The notes below the pieces were generated by a model, which saw nothing but the letters and a program-made list of their open reading frames with translations, made no database searches and was not told the DNA's origin. Of a stretch of DNA of 13,166 nucleotides, positions 13,058-13,166 are shown piece by piece. The stretch comes from Nitriliruptorales bacterium (GTDB lineage Bacteria > Actinomycetota > Nitriliruptoria > Euzebyales > Egibacteraceae). The stretch lies in assembly GCA_007119305.1 (NCBI GenBank), contig SKPY01000293.1:1-13166 (forward strand). The letters are read 5' to 3'. Position 1 is the first letter of the stretch; every line of letters begins with the position of its first letter. The position numbers and the translations under genes are program-made.

Positions 13058-13077
13058 CCCTTGCCCCGCAAGGGTTT
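13058..13077 (+). terminator. possible polA terminator
   Basis: CCCTTGC (13058-13064) pairs perfectly with GCAAGGG (13068-13074) around CCC and is followed by TTT. It lies 45 bases after the polA stop. The stem is short and the T-run only three bases, so termination may be weak. Confidence 0.45.
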
Positions 13078-13092
13078 CCGGGGCTTCAGGGT

Positions 13093-13163
13093 GCCGCAGG
13101 CTGCCGCAAGGTCCCGCACCCAAACCGGGCGATCTGCGCCTGCTGCTGTGCCAATCTGTGCCA
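13093..13163. repeat. 10-bp-phased short direct repeats after polA
   Basis: SCCGCA (S = C or G) occurs at 13093, 13103 and 13113, exactly 10 bases apart, and also at 13019 and 13029. CTGTGCCA occurs at 13146 and 13156, again 10 bases apart. One-turn spacing suggests protein sites on one face of the helix, but the region is short and GC-rich. No gene is visible in the last 154 bases of the window. Confidence 0.45.
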
Positions 13164-13166
13164 GAA

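Noticed and set aside
13050..13085. tRNA 3' end or attB core (GCAAGGGTTTCCGGGGC)
   Set aside because: Looks slightly like a T-arm, but no acceptor stem, anticodon arm or conserved TTC loop can be drawn; better read as a short terminator hairpin.
11186..13123. 645-codon minus-strand open frame opposite polA
   Set aside because: It mirrors polA codons and has no recognisable domain or start signal.

Overview
The window is very GC-rich DNA that codes almost end to end. It has GTG and TTG starts with clear Shine-Dalgarno motifs, and stop/start overlaps inside operons. A PdtaR-type ANTAR response regulator, a mycobacterial-type DNA polymerase I and a LivH with a secreted N-terminal domain all point to Actinomycetota. 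A deep lineage such as Nitriliruptoria or a relative is possible but cannot be proved from this sequence. The order pdtaR, branched-chain amino-acid transporter, polA resembles a neighbourhood I recall from Streptomyces and, in reduced form, Mycobacterium (Rv1626 near polA Rv1629). This is therefore mostly conserved chromosome, not an obvious mobile island.

Layout. (1) 1-793: a broken HNH endonuclease gene, cut by the window edge and frameshifted near base 300; its last frame runs on through a tRNA. (2) 652-739: tRNA-Leu(CAA). (3) 906-1857: a small coiled-coil protein, then the ANTAR response regulator PdtaR. (4) 1858-2055: a leader with a likely promoter and a 9-bp hairpin with a six-base loop. 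(5) 2056-4430: glnH-glnP-glnQ, a complete polar amino-acid (PAAT) ABC importer. (6) 4507-8473: livH-livM-livG-livF, a branched-chain amino-acid (HAAT) importer core. LivH carries an extra exported beta-sandwich domain, and a 15-codon ORF bridges livH and livM. (7) 8474-8805: a gene-free gap holding a long inverted repeat, a perfect 65-bp tandem duplication and a strong terminator hairpin. (8) 8806-10122, minus strand: livK, the lipoprotein that probably feeds LivHMGF but is transcribed towards it. (9) 10123-10318: a divergent promoter region between livK and polA. (10) 10319-13012: polA. (11) 13013-13166: a possible terminator and 10-bp-phased short repeats.

Working together: GlnH and LivK are lipid-anchored receptors with strongly acidic tethers. 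They would hand amino acids to GlnPQ and LivHMGF. PdtaR family members act on RNA hairpins, so the hairpin between pdtaR and glnH is a reasonable but unproven regulatory target. The signals most worth following are that hairpin, the LivH fusion, the bridging ORF, the 65-bp duplicated palindromic repeat and the phased repeats after polA. I did not find a clearly new defence, mobile or biosynthetic system.
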